Positions 40,598 to 49,616 of a stretch of 64,000 nt of DNA are shown here, piece by piece. Source of the stretch: Novosphingobium kunmingense. GTDB taxonomy: Bacteria; Pseudomonadota; Alphaproteobacteria; Sphingomonadales; Sphingomonadaceae. Position 1 is the first letter of the stretch; every line of letters begins with the position of its first letter. A model generated the notes under the pieces. The model was not told where the DNA came from and made no database searches. It was given only the letters and a program-made list of their open reading frames with translations. The translations under genes were made by a program, and so were the position numbers. The stretch is taken from NCBI RefSeq assembly GCF_002813245.1, contig NZ_PHUF01000002.1:124001-188000 (forward strand), read 5' to 3'.

Positions 40598-41386
40598 GTG
40601 GCAGCCGAACAGGGCAAAGTCGATCCGATGCACCAGTTCACGATCGAGCCGTTGTTCGGCACCGATCACTGGTCAATTGCGGGTTATTCCATACCCTTCA
40701 CCAATTCCGCGCTGTGGATGGCGCTGACCACGGCCGTGCTGCTGCTGTTCGTGGTCGGCGGCATGAAGCGCGAGCTGGTGCCCGGCCGCTGGCAGATGGC
40801 GGTCGAAGGCTTCACGGGATTCATCGACAACCTTCTGGCTGCCAACATCGGCCCGGCCGGCAAGAAGTATGTGCCCTACATCTTCTCGCTGTTCATGTTC
40901 ATCCTGTTCGCCAACCTGCTGGGCCTGTTGCCCCTCATGCTGGTCGGCGTTCACCCGTTCACGCCCACCAGCCATTTCACGGTTACGGGCGTACTCGCGA
41001 TCATGTCGTTCGCGATCGTGCTGATCGTCGGCTTCGCGCGTCACGGCCTTCACTTCTTCTCGCTGTTCGTTCCGCATGGCACCCCCTGGTGGCTGCTGTG
41101 GCTGATCCCGATCATCGAGCTTATCTCGTTCCTGGTCCGTCCGTTCAGCCTCGCGCTGCGACTGTTCGTGGCGATGATGGCCGGCCACGTGCTTCTCGAA
41201 GTGCTGTCGTCCTTCGTGATCGACAGCGCCAATTCGGGCGCGCTGTGGGGCACGGTCGTCGGCCTGCCCAGCTTCCTGCTGATGATCGCCATCTGCGCGC
41301 TGGAACTGCTGGTTGCCGGCATCCAGGCCTACGTCTTCGCGCTGCTCACGTCGCTGTACCTGAACGACGCCGAGAACCTTCACTAA
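40598..41386 (+). CDS. atpB: F0F1 ATP synthase subunit a
   Basis: Stator channel subunit carrying protons past the c-ring. The 262 residues have about six transmembrane helices. The essential Arg of helix aIV-equivalent lies in VRPFSLALRLFVAMMAGH, and the final helix is LELLVAGIQAYVFALLTSLY. GTG start at 40598 with AGAGG upstream. It is followed after 47 bp by atpE. Confidence 0.97.
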   Translation: MAAEQGKVDPMHQFTIEPLFGTDHWSIAGYSIPFTNSALWMALTTAVLLLFVVGGMKRELVPGRWQMAVEGFTGFIDNLLAANIGPAGKKYVPYIFSLFMFILFANLLGLLPLMLVGVHPFTPTSHFTVTGVLAIMSFAIVLIVGFARHGLHFFSLFVPHGTPWWLLWLIPIIELISFLVRPFSLALRLFVAMMAGHVLLEVLSSFVIDSANSGALWGTVVGLPSFLLMIAICALELLVAGIQAYVFALLTSLYLNDAENLH

Positions 41387-41433
41387 GTCCGTTTTGATCC
41401 AACCGAAATTTACGAAAAAGAGGAGTTTTTGAC

Positions 41434-41661
41434 ATGGAACCTGCAAGCGCCAAGCTGATCGGTGCTGGTCTCGCTGCCATCGGCGCCGGCATGGCCGCCA
41501 TCGGCGTGGGTAACGTCTTCGGTTCGTTCCTGGAAAGCGCGCTGCGCAACCCCGGCGCCGCCGACGGCCAGCAGGGCCGCCTGTTCATCGGCTTCGCTGC
41601 CGCCGAACTTCTGGGCCTGCTCTCGTTCGTCGTCGCGATGATCCTGATCTTCGTCGCCTGA
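41434..41661 (+). CDS. atpE: F0F1 ATP synthase subunit c
   Basis: A 75-residue hairpin of two hydrophobic helices forming the rotor ring. The first helix is Gly/Ala-rich ([17 protein letters not shown]). The proton-binding carboxylate is the Glu of [10 protein letters not shown]. There is no Na+-type signature, so it is H+-coupled. The translation start is strong: AGAGGAG at 8 nt in an A/T-rich patch, as expected for the most abundant F0 subunit. Confidence 0.97.
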   Translation: MEPASAKLIGAGLAAIGAGMAAIGVGNVFGSFLESALRNPGAADGQQGRLFIGFAAAELLGLLSFVVAMILIFVA

Positions 41662-41741
41662 GCGCGAACGAAGACTGATTACCGATTTGGCACGCCCCTG
41701 CCTTTGATGGCGGGGGCGGCCCGAACCGACCGGAAACCCCG

Positions 41742-42233
41742 ATGCCTCAAATCTCGCAGCTTGCCGCGACCTATGCCAGCCAGATCTTCTGGATGCTGGC
41801 TTTCTTCGGCTTCATCTACTTCGTCATCGGCCGGGGCATGGTGCCCAAGGTGATGGCTACCGTTGAAGCGCGCGACAAGCAGATCGCGGACGATCTTGCC
41901 GCGGCTGACGCCGCGCGGGCTGCCGCCGATGCCGAGGAAGAGGCATGGCGCACCGCCGACAACGCGCGCCGCGCCGAAGCCCAGGCAGTCATTGCCAAGG
42001 CCAAGGCCGACGCGGCGGCTGCAAGCGAAAAGCGCCTGGCTGCGGCCGCTACCGTGGTCGATGGCCGCCTGGCCGAAGCCGACGCGCGCATTGCTGCCGC
42101 CCGCGACGGTGCGCTTGGCGAGATCGAGACCGTTGCCAGCGAAGCGGCCGCCGCCATCGCTCAGCGCGTGGCCGGCCTGTCGGTCGACGCGAAGGCCGCT
42201 AATGCGGCTGTGAAGGAGGCTTTCCATGGCTAG
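41742..42233 (+). CDS. atpG: F0F1 ATP synthase subunit b' (peripheral stalk)
   Basis: A 163-residue stalk subunit: one N-terminal membrane helix (about 12-30, IFWMLAFFGFIYFVI), then a long Ala/Glu/Lys/Arg coiled coil. Photosynthetic and many alphaproteobacterial enzymes have two different b subunits. This is the first, shorter copy, conventionally b'. Its last 8 bp overlap atpF. Confidence 0.88.
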   Translation: MPQISQLAATYASQIFWMLAFFGFIYFVIGRGMVPKVMATVEARDKQIADDLAAADAARAAADAEEEAWRTADNARRAEAQAVIAKAKADAAAASEKRLAAAATVVDGRLAEADARIAAARDGALGEIETVASEAAAAIAQRVAGLSVDAKAANAAVKEAFHG

Positions 42234-42819
42234 TCCCCATGCGCCCGAAGCGGTCAATGCGGCCGAAGAAGCCAAGCTCGAACACGCCGACACGGCAATG
42301 ACCCTGGCCGAAGGCACCAAGGAAGTGCACCACGCCGAACCCGCAGCCTTTGGCATCACGCCCGGCATGTGGGTGGCGCTGGCCATGCTCACGCTGCTGA
42401 TCGTGATGATCGTGAAGAAGGTGCCAAGCCTCATCACATCGGGCCTCGACAACTCGATCGCCCAGATCCGCAAGCAGCTGGACGAGGCCAAGGCGCTGCG
42501 CGCCGAAGCCGAAGCGCTGCGCAAGGAATACGCCGACAAGATCGCTGGTGCCGAAAAGGACGCAGCAGCCATGATCGACCACGCCCGCCACGAAGCGGAC
42601 GCGATCATCGCCAAGGCCGAAGCTGACACCACCGCGCTCGTCGCCCGCCGCGAAAAGATGGCCGAAGACAAGATCAGCGCTGCCGAACGCGGTGCCGTCG
42701 ACGAATTGCGCGCCAAGGCCGCAGCTGCCGCGACCGCTGCCGCGCGCAAGCTGATTGCCGAAAAGCATGGCGCCGATGCCGACACGTCGCTGGTTGACCA
42801 GGCAATCGCGAGCATCTAA
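42226..42819 (+). CDS. atpF: F0F1 ATP synthase subunit b (peripheral stalk)
   Basis: A 197-residue second stalk subunit. About 45 soluble residues precede the membrane helix (about 48-66, MWVALAMLTLLIVMIV), and a charged coiled coil with many KAE/REK heptads follows. AAGGAGG lies 7 nt before the ATG inside the b' gene. The N-terminal extension before the helix is longer than usual. No F1 genes follow; alphaproteobacteria keep atpHAGDC elsewhere. Confidence 0.9.
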   Translation: MASPHAPEAVNAAEEAKLEHADTAMTLAEGTKEVHHAEPAAFGITPGMWVALAMLTLLIVMIVKKVPSLITSGLDNSIAQIRKQLDEAKALRAEAEALRKEYADKIAGAEKDAAAMIDHARHEADAIIAKAEADTTALVARREKMAEDKISAAERGAVDELRAKAAAAATAAARKLIAEKHGADADTSLVDQAIASI

Positions 42820-42843
42820 AGCGCGTTCAAAGGTTGGAGAGGG

Positions 42844-42869
42844 AAGGGCGGCCAACGAGCCGCCCTTTT
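42844..42869 (+). terminator. Rho-independent terminator of the F0 operon
   Basis: Nine-bp arms AAGGGCGGC (42844-42852) and GCCGCCCTT (42859-42867), 6-nt loop, T run to 42869. It lies between convergent genes and may also serve the minus-strand oxidoreductase. Confidence 0.88.
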
Positions 42870-42874
42870 CCGTT

Positions 42875-43855
42875 TCAGGCCCCAGGCTCCAACACGATCT
42901 TCCCTACGATTTCTCGGTGCGCCATCGCCTCGTAAGCCTCGCGCCAGCGCGATAGCGGCAGCACGCGATCGATGTGCGGATGAAGCTTGCCTTGCGCGGC
43001 AAGGCCCAGCCAGGCATCGCGGATCCGCGCCCCGCGATCCGGGAAGCGCCTTGCATATTCGCCCGCGCGCACGCCCACCACCGAGAATCCCTTGATCAGC
43101 GGGATATTGGTCGAGATGTCGGCAATCCGGCCTCCGGCGAAACCAATGACCAGCAGCTTGCCGCCGAAAGCCACACAGCGGGTGCTTTCGTCGAAGATGT
43201 CGCCGCCGACAGGATCATAGACGAGGTCGCACAGCCTTCCGCCGGTAATGCCGCTGACCGCGTCGCGGAAGCGGCCGTCGGCCACGATCACGGCGTCGGG
43301 ATTGCACGCCGCCTTGAGTGCGGCGATCTTGCCCTCGCTTCCGGTCGTGGCGATTACCTTGGCGCCGAGCGCCTTGGCCAGATCGCATGCGGCAAGGCCG
43401 ACCCCGCCGGTCGCGCCGTGAACCAGTACCCATTGCCCGGCCTCAAGCCCGCCGAGTTCCACCAGCCCGGTATAGGCCGTGCTGTAGGCGGCGCCGAGCG
43501 ACGCGGCGGTGGCGTGGTCCATGCCGCCGGGAACGGAGCGCAGCGCAGCCGCGTCCACTACCGCGTATTGTGCAAAGGCCCCGGTCTTCTGCCCGCCGAA
43601 TACCGCATCGCCGACGCGGAACGGGCCATCGGCATCGGCATCGGCGACGTCACCGGCAAACTCTAGCCCGGCGACAAAGGGGAGGGCGGGCTTCAGCTGG
43701 TATTCGCCCCTGGTCATCAAAAGGTCGGGAAAGTTGAGCGAGACCGCGCGGACCTTCACCAGTACCTGTCCCGGCTTGCGCTCGGGTCTGGTCACTTCGA
43801 TCAGATCGACACCGGAAAGATCGGACGACAGCGACTGGACGACGAGAGCCAGCAT
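42875..43855 (-). CDS. NADPH:quinone oxidoreductase family protein (zinc-independent MDR)
   Basis: A 326-residue medium-chain reductase. The N-terminal catalytic domain (VSLNFPDLLMTRGEYQ ... FVAGLEFAGDVADADAD) lacks the Cys/His zinc ligands. The Rossmann domain has VLVHGATGGVGLAACDLAKALGA for NADPH. Members reduce quinones or enoyl groups; the substrate is unknown. The ATG at 43855 was chosen because an in-frame upstream extension to 43972 overlaps gloB and is not family-like. It follows gloB by 5 bp. Confidence 0.87.
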   Translation of the reverse strand: MLALVVQSLSSDLSGVDLIEVTRPERKPGQVLVKVRAVSLNFPDLLMTRGEYQLKPALPFVAGLEFAGDVADADADGPFRVGDAVFGGQKTGAFAQYAVVDAAALRSVPGGMDHATAASLGAAYSTAYTGLVELGGLEAGQWVLVHGATGGVGLAACDLAKALGAKVIATTGSEGKIAALKAACNPDAVIVADGRFRDAVSGITGGRLCDLVYDPVGGDIFDESTRCVAFGGKLLVIGFAGGRIADISTNIPLIKGFSVVGVRAGEYARRFPDRGARIRDAWLGLAAQGKLHPHIDRVLPLSRWREAYEAMAHREIVGKIVLEPGA

Positions 43856-43860
43856 CGCGA

Positions 43861-44619
43861 TCAAAAACTGTCCTTGGCGGCTCGCAGGGCGGCAAAGGTT
43901 GCGACCGCGTCTCCGCCCCCCCAGCGCTGCTGCATGGCGGGGTCGTCGGCACGCAGGAACGGGTTTGTGCACAGCTCGCGCGAAAGCGTGGTCGGCACGG
44001 TCGGCCGCCCCTCGGCGCGGCAGCGCGTCACCCGTTCGACATAGTGCGCAAGCTCGGCGTTGTCCGGATCGGCGTGCAGGGCAAAGCGCGCGTTCGATGC
44101 GGTGTATTCATGCGCGCAATAGAGCAGGGTCGCCGGCGGCAAGGCCTTGATTCGACTCAGGCTCGCCCAGAACTGGTCCGGCGTCCCTTCGAACATCCGA
44201 CCGCAGCCCAGCGCGAAGACCGAATCGCCGACAAAGGCAATCTCCGCATCGGGCAGGTGGTAGGCGATATGCCCTGTCGTGTGCCCGCCGACGTCGATCA
44301 CCGCCGCGTCCCATTCGCCCAGCATGACGATGTCGCCATGGGCCACCACGCGATCGGGCGCGGTGCCAAGCTTCTCGACCTCGGCCGGACCGACGACCAG
44401 GCAATCGGTCGCGGACTTTATCGCGGCGTTGCCGCCGGCGTGATCGGGGTGCCAGTGGGTATTCCAGATCTGGGTGATCTGCCAGTCCTTGGCGGCCGCC
44501 TGGCGCAGGTATTCCTCGCCGTCGGGCGTATCGATAGCCGCCGTTTCGCCGCTTTCCGGATCGTGGACCAGATAGCCGTAATTGTCCGAAAGGCAGGGAA
44601 ACTGGTGTATCTCAAGCAT
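43861..44619 (-). CDS. gloB: hydroxyacylglutathione hydrolase (glyoxalase II)
   Basis: Hydrolyses S-lactoylglutathione to lactate and glutathione in methylglyoxal detoxification. A 252-residue metallo-beta-lactamase fold with THWHPDHAGG (dinuclear Zn/Fe site), DVGGHTTGH, and GDSVFALGCGRMFEGTP. The C-terminal HAGH domain has the conserved NPFLRAD. Starts at 44619 with AGGAGA upstream; the oxidoreductase gene follows directly. Confidence 0.95.
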   Translation of the reverse strand: MLEIHQFPCLSDNYGYLVHDPESGETAAIDTPDGEEYLRQAAAKDWQITQIWNTHWHPDHAGGNAAIKSATDCLVVGPAEVEKLGTAPDRVVAHGDIVMLGEWDAAVIDVGGHTTGHIAYHLPDAEIAFVGDSVFALGCGRMFEGTPDQFWASLSRIKALPPATLLYCAHEYTASNARFALHADPDNAELAHYVERVTRCRAEGRPTVPTTLSRELCTNPFLRADDPAMQQRWGGGDAVATFAALRAAKDSF

Positions 44620-44670
44620 GGCTGGGCTCTCCTGGCCCGCATTAGACCTGCTTTGCCGGCGACATGCAAA

Positions 44671-44709
44671 GCAAAAGCCCGCCCGGATTTCTCCGGACGG
44701 GCCTTTTGC
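44671..44709 (-). terminator. Rho-independent terminator of rpsA
   Basis: Long imperfect stem around 44677-44703 (GCCCGTCCGG/CCGGGCGGGC on the minus strand) flanked by A and T runs (GCAAAAG/CTTTTGC), ending in TTTTGC about 30 bp after the rpsA stop. The flanking runs make it potentially bidirectional. Confidence 0.9.
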
Positions 44710-44735
44710 TGTCAGCCTAGCGGCGAGGGTGAAGC

Positions 44736-46442
<1,707 letters not shown>

Positions 46443-46599
46443 AGGGTTGAGTTTCCTCGGTATCGATGTTTCCGGCCAGGCGGTTGGTTCCGCCGGTCTT
46501 TCCTCCGCCGCCGGGACCATCCCGGTTGCGGGCCAAAAGGGCCGCTCTGCCGCGCCGGCCGGATGCCGTTCGCAGCGCCCCGCACGCGGGACGCGCGGC

Positions 46600-46627
46600 C
46601 CCTATGCCAATGGGGACCCGAATGCAA
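46600..46627 (-). promoter_or_regulatory. predicted promoter of rpsA
   Basis: TTGCAT (46627-46622), 14 bp, GCATAGGG (46607-46600) on the minus strand; TAGGGG is 17 bp from the -35. The implied leader of about 150 nt is very GC-rich with several short inverted repeats, compatible with autoregulation by S1, which is inference. Confidence 0.5.
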
Positions 46628-46651
46628 GGAAATAGCGGCTTTGCGCGGTCT

Positions 46652-47584
46652 TCACGAGATGTGCCGGACCAAGGCCGACAGCGCGGCCCGATCTGGCCGG
46701 GCCGCAGAGCGGTCGTCCCCGCCGTGATCGATCTCGACGCGTGACCGGCCCTTGGCCTTGGCCATGAACAGGGCCAGTTCGGCCCGCTTGATCGTCTGGT
46801 CGACCGAAGCGGCAAGCGGCGTCACGCCGCAACTGGCAGTAACCGCGCAATCGCGCGCGCCGCGGCCAAGCGCGGCCAGCGTCTCGATGATCGGCTCGCA
46901 CAGGTCGCGGGCGCTGACCGGATCGATCTGCGGCATCAGCACGGCAAAGCGTTCGCCGCCCACGCGCGAGAGGATGTCGTCGCTTCGGGTCAAGCTGCCG
47001 AGAAGGTCGGCAAAGGCGCGCAACAGGTCGTCGCCCGCGGCGTGGCCGTATGCCATGTTGAGCGTCATGAAGTGATCGAGGTCGAACAGCGCAACGCAGC
47101 CTTCGGCGTCGCCTTCGACCAGGTAGTCGAGCATGGCGGTGAAGGCGACCCGGTTGGTCAGCCGGGTCAGCGGATCGGTCAATTCGGCGGTGAACAGGCG
47201 GTCTTCGAGCAGCTTGCGTTCGGTCACGCTGCGCATCATCGCGAGGACGCCGTAGGGCCGCCCGCGCTCGTCACGCAGCGCGCTCATTCGTATTTCGAAC
47301 CAGCCGCCTTCAGCGCCGCGGTATTCCTGCCAGCCGGACTGGCCGCGCCCGGCCAGCACTTCGCCGTGCTCGGCCTCAAGCGAGGCGGCGTGGGCCGGAG
47401 CGACCAGATCGCGGATATGCGGTCCGAACAGCATGGCGGGCAGTTCGACCCCGAAGCAGGCGAGGGCCGGCGAGGCCGAAAGTATGAAGCCGCGCGCGTC
47501 GCTTTTCACGATCACGTCGTCGACATTGTCCGCAAGCATACCGTAGAGCGCCGAGCGCTCGTGCAGCGTGAACTCCAGTCCCAT
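46652..47584 (-). CDS. PAS-GGDEF protein with degenerate active site
   Basis: A 310-residue cytosolic sensor: a PAS domain at about 12-125 ending in the coiled linker RSVTERKLLEDRL, then a GGDEF domain at about 130-290. The signature is GGERF (209-213), so the catalytic Glu of GG(D/E)EF is Arg. The upstream FDLDHFMTLNMAYGHAAGD has Met where the substrate-binding ...NDxxGH Asp normally sits. The inhibitory site RSDD (R200, D203), correctly spaced before the signature, is intact. Diguanylate cyclase activity is therefore doubtful; binding c-di-GMP at the I-site is more plausible. The upstream gene on the same strand encodes a PilZ-domain regulator. Confidence 0.85.
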   Translation of the reverse strand: MGLEFTLHERSALYGMLADNVDDVIVKSDARGFILSASPALACFGVELPAMLFGPHIRDLVAPAHAASLEAEHGEVLAGRGQSGWQEYRGAEGGWFEIRMSALRDERGRPYGVLAMMRSVTERKLLEDRLFTAELTDPLTRLTNRVAFTAMLDYLVEGDAEGCVALFDLDHFMTLNMAYGHAAGDDLLRAFADLLGSLTRSDDILSRVGGERFAVLMPQIDPVSARDLCEPIIETLAALGRGARDCAVTASCGVTPLAASVDQTIKRAELALFMAKAKGRSRVEIDHGGDDRSAARPDRAALSALVRHIS

Positions 47585-47612
47585 CGTCTTGCCCCCGGTC
47601 GCCGGACGACAA

Positions 47613-47649
47613 TCCCGCAGCCGCGCCCCCTGTGCGGACGGCTGCGGGA
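47613..47649 (-). other. strong inverted repeat in the leader of the GGDEF gene
   Basis: Perfect 11-bp arms TCCCGCAGCCG (47613-47623) and CGGCTGCGGGA (47639-47649) with a 15-nt loop, ending about 30 bp before the GGDEF start codon. No T run follows on either strand, so it is more likely a leader structure than a terminator. Confidence 0.55.
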
Positions 47650-47698
47650 CAAGGTCGCCACGGCGCAGTGTCGTTGCCCCTTCACCCGTTGCGTCTGG

Positions 47699-47756
47699 TT
47701 AGTCAGTTCAGTTAACTGGACTAAAAAAACGTCGTAGTTTCAATGTGTTAACTACG
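47699..47756. promoter_or_regulatory. AT-rich inverted repeats, putative regulator-binding region
   Basis: In an otherwise GC-rich window this patch has two GTTAAC sites exactly 36 bp apart (47711-47716 and 47747-47752). The first is centred in the palindrome CAGTTAACTG (47709-47718), itself between TTAGTC and GACTAA. The second is part of the inverted repeat CGTAGTT (47733-47739)/AACTACG (47750-47756). A run of seven A lies between. It is upstream of the GGDEF gene and downstream of the PilZ-XRE gene. Confidence 0.5.
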
Positions 47757-47801
47757 ATTCGTGATTCGGCAAAGCGTTTTGTGGAGGCGACGAGCCGAGG
47801 G

Positions 47802-48485
47802 TCAGAGTTCGAGCAGGATTCGCACCTTACTGATGTCGATTTGCATCACTTCGGCGATCTGCTGGCGAGCCTGGGCGATCACCGCGCGAAGATGCGCACT
47901 GCCGGTGGTGCCGGCGAGATCTGCCTGATCGATGCCAAGGGTGCGAGCCAGAGCCGACATGTGCCCGGCGGTCGGTTTGGCACGGCCTTGTTCCCAGGCC
48001 CAGACTGTCGGCTTGCTGACGCCCAGTTCCGCCGCGATCGCCGCCAGGGTCAGCCTCTTGGCCTTGCGCAAGCGGAGCAGGCGCGAGGCGAAGGTTTCCT
48101 CGTCCTCGAAAGCGGATGCGGCGGCGAGGCCCGGGGCCGGGGCCGACGAATCCCCTGCCGGGGCCAGGGCGCGCAATTCGATCGCACTGACAGTCCCTTC
48201 GCTGATCGGCGATTCGAAGCGGCAGCCGTGAAAGGCGCCGTCGCTCCACACTATCCGTGCCTGTTGCACGCCAGCTTCGGGCAGGTCGACCTCGATCGAT
48301 TCATTGGGCGCGAGGCCGAGCGGCGTTTCGAGCAACATGCCGGAGACCGACACATTGTGGACGATGACCGGGACGGCATCGCCCGCCGCAGTTTCGCCCG
48401 CGGTTTCGAGCAGCAGGCGGCGGCGCCGGGCACGAGCCTGGTCGGCGGGATTGTCGGGGAATTCGAAACGGGCGGCAACGGCCAT
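47802..48485 (-). CDS. PilZ-XRE fusion protein, putative c-di-GMP-responsive DNA-binding regulator
   Basis: A 227-residue protein joining two domains. The N-terminal PilZ-like part (about 15-105) has an Arg-rich stretch (RARRRR, 18-23) and NVSVSG (44-49), matching RxxxR and (D/N)xSxxG c-di-GMP-binding motifs. The C-terminal part (about 130-190) is a Cro/CI-type helix-turn-helix with the recognition segment ELGVSKPTVWAWEQGRAKP. An Ala/Pro-rich linker joins them. Some PilZ domains no longer bind c-di-GMP, so ligand control is inference. It lies upstream of the degenerate GGDEF gene on the same strand, suggesting a local signalling pair. Confidence 0.82.
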   Translation of the reverse strand: MAVAARFEFPDNPADQARARRRRLLLETAGETAAGDAVPVIVHNVSVSGMLLETPLGLAPNESIEVDLPEAGVQQARIVWSDGAFHGCRFESPISEGTVSAIELRALAPAGDSSAPAPGLAAASAFEDEETFASRLLRLRKAKRLTLAAIAAELGVSKPTVWAWEQGRAKPTAGHMSALARTLGIDQADLAGTTGSAHLRAVIAQARQQIAEVMQIDISKVRILLEL

Positions 48486-48608
48486 GGGAAACGGGCTCCT
48501 GGGTAAGACCCGGTCCTCGTCGCCGTGGTGTAGTTAAGGATGGGTTGAAGTTGCGGCGTCCGTGCGACGAACGACGTTGCTGGCGTGTCGGGCCGTTCTG
48601 CCGGTTGC

Positions 48609-49547
48609 CTAACCGCGATACCGCATGGCGACGTCGCAGCGCTCGTACCGCGTGCCATAGGCGGCCATGATGCCGGCGTCGTGCGCAAAGCCCAGCTTCT
48701 CGTAAAGGTGGATTGCCGCCGCGCACTTGCGGTTGGTCAGGAGGTAAAGTGGGTCGGCTCCCATCGAGCCGGCGCGGTCGATCACGGCGTCGAGCAGGAA
48801 CTCTCCCGCCTTGAGTCCGCGAGCGGTCTCGCGAACGCCCATCTTGGTCAATTCGAAGCCAGAAGCGCCGGTCTTTTGCAAGGCGCAGGCGCCGACGATG
48901 CCAAGCCCTTCTGCGGCGACGAACAGGATCGCTCCGCCCGGCTCGATGATTCGCTCGCGCGGGTTTTCCAGCACCTCGCGGTCGGTCTGTTCGAGCCGGA
49001 ACATCGCCTCGATCCATTCGGCGTTGATGTCGTGAAAGTCGCGCGCCAGGCTGTCGTCGTATTCGACCAGACTGAGGCGCGGAGCAGCCCGCGCGGCTAT
49101 CGTTGCCTTCGCAAGCCCCGCTTCGAGACGGTCGAGTTGGGCTAGGAAAGCCTCTGCCTCGCCGTGTGCGAACAGGCTTTCAGCCGCGCGCCCGACGCGC
49201 GGCCAGATATCGTTTTCCGCGCGCCTGGCGGCGGCCTTGCCCGATGGTGTCAGCGCGATGCGGCGTTCGCGCAGGTCTGCGCCTGCTGTCGCTTCCACCA
49301 TGCCGAGCTTGACCAACTGTCCCACCGTGCGCGTGACGCCCGGCTGGCTCGTGCCAAGCCGATCGGCAAGCTGTCCGACCGGCAGCGGGCCATCGCGCAA
49401 GGCGGCCAGCACGCCCATGTGCCCGGGCTGGATAGGCAATCCGGCATCGGCAATGACCGCGGCCGCGCCGGCCTGCATTCGCTCGCCCAGCCGTTTGAGG
49501 CGGGTGCCGAGGAAGGCGATACCCATCTGCGATACCACGTCAGTCAT
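48609..49547 (-). CDS. MarR-type regulator fused to a GNAT acetyltransferase domain
   Basis: A 312-residue two-domain protein. A MarR winged helix at about 1-145 includes GPLPVGQLADRLGTSQPGVTRTVGQL (recognition region) and the wing DLRERRIALTPSGK. A GNAT fold at about 150-310 has the acetyl-CoA loop region (VRETARGLKAGEFLLDAVI) and NRKCAAAIHLYEKLGFAHDAG. Such fusions occur widely, and the acetylated target is unknown. The ATG at 49547 has TGGAG at 6 nt; an earlier ATG (49559) has none. A palindromic operator lies directly upstream, implying autoregulation. Confidence 0.87.
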   Translation of the reverse strand: MTDVVSQMGIAFLGTRLKRLGERMQAGAAAVIADAGLPIQPGHMGVLAALRDGPLPVGQLADRLGTSQPGVTRTVGQLVKLGMVEATAGADLRERRIALTPSGKAAARRAENDIWPRVGRAAESLFAHGEAEAFLAQLDRLEAGLAKATIAARAAPRLSLVEYDDSLARDFHDINAEWIEAMFRLEQTDREVLENPRERIIEPGGAILFVAAEGLGIVGACALQKTGASGFELTKMGVRETARGLKAGEFLLDAVIDRAGSMGADPLYLLTNRKCAAAIHLYEKLGFAHDAGIMAAYGTRYERCDVAMRYRG

Positions 49548-49556
49548 ACAAATCTC

Positions 49557-49582
49557 CATACCGCGATATATAACACGGTATG
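49557..49582. promoter_or_regulatory. putative MarR operator
   Basis: A perfect 7-bp inverted repeat CATACCG (49557-49563)/CGGTATG (49576-49582) with a 12-bp AT-rich centre containing TATATA. It sits just upstream of the ribosome-binding site of the MarR-GNAT gene, where a -10 element would be. Size and symmetry fit a dimeric MarR protein repressing its own promoter. Confidence 0.6.
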
Positions 49583-49616
49583 TTTTTGTGCGTCGCTGTC
49601 AAGACCAGAGCATGGC

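Noticed and set aside
49590..49602. TTGACA on the minus strand upstream of the MarR-GNAT gene
   Set aside because: A perfect -35 hexamer, but the only AT-rich -10 is 23-24 bp away, too far for a standard promoter. It may be coincidental at the end of cmk.
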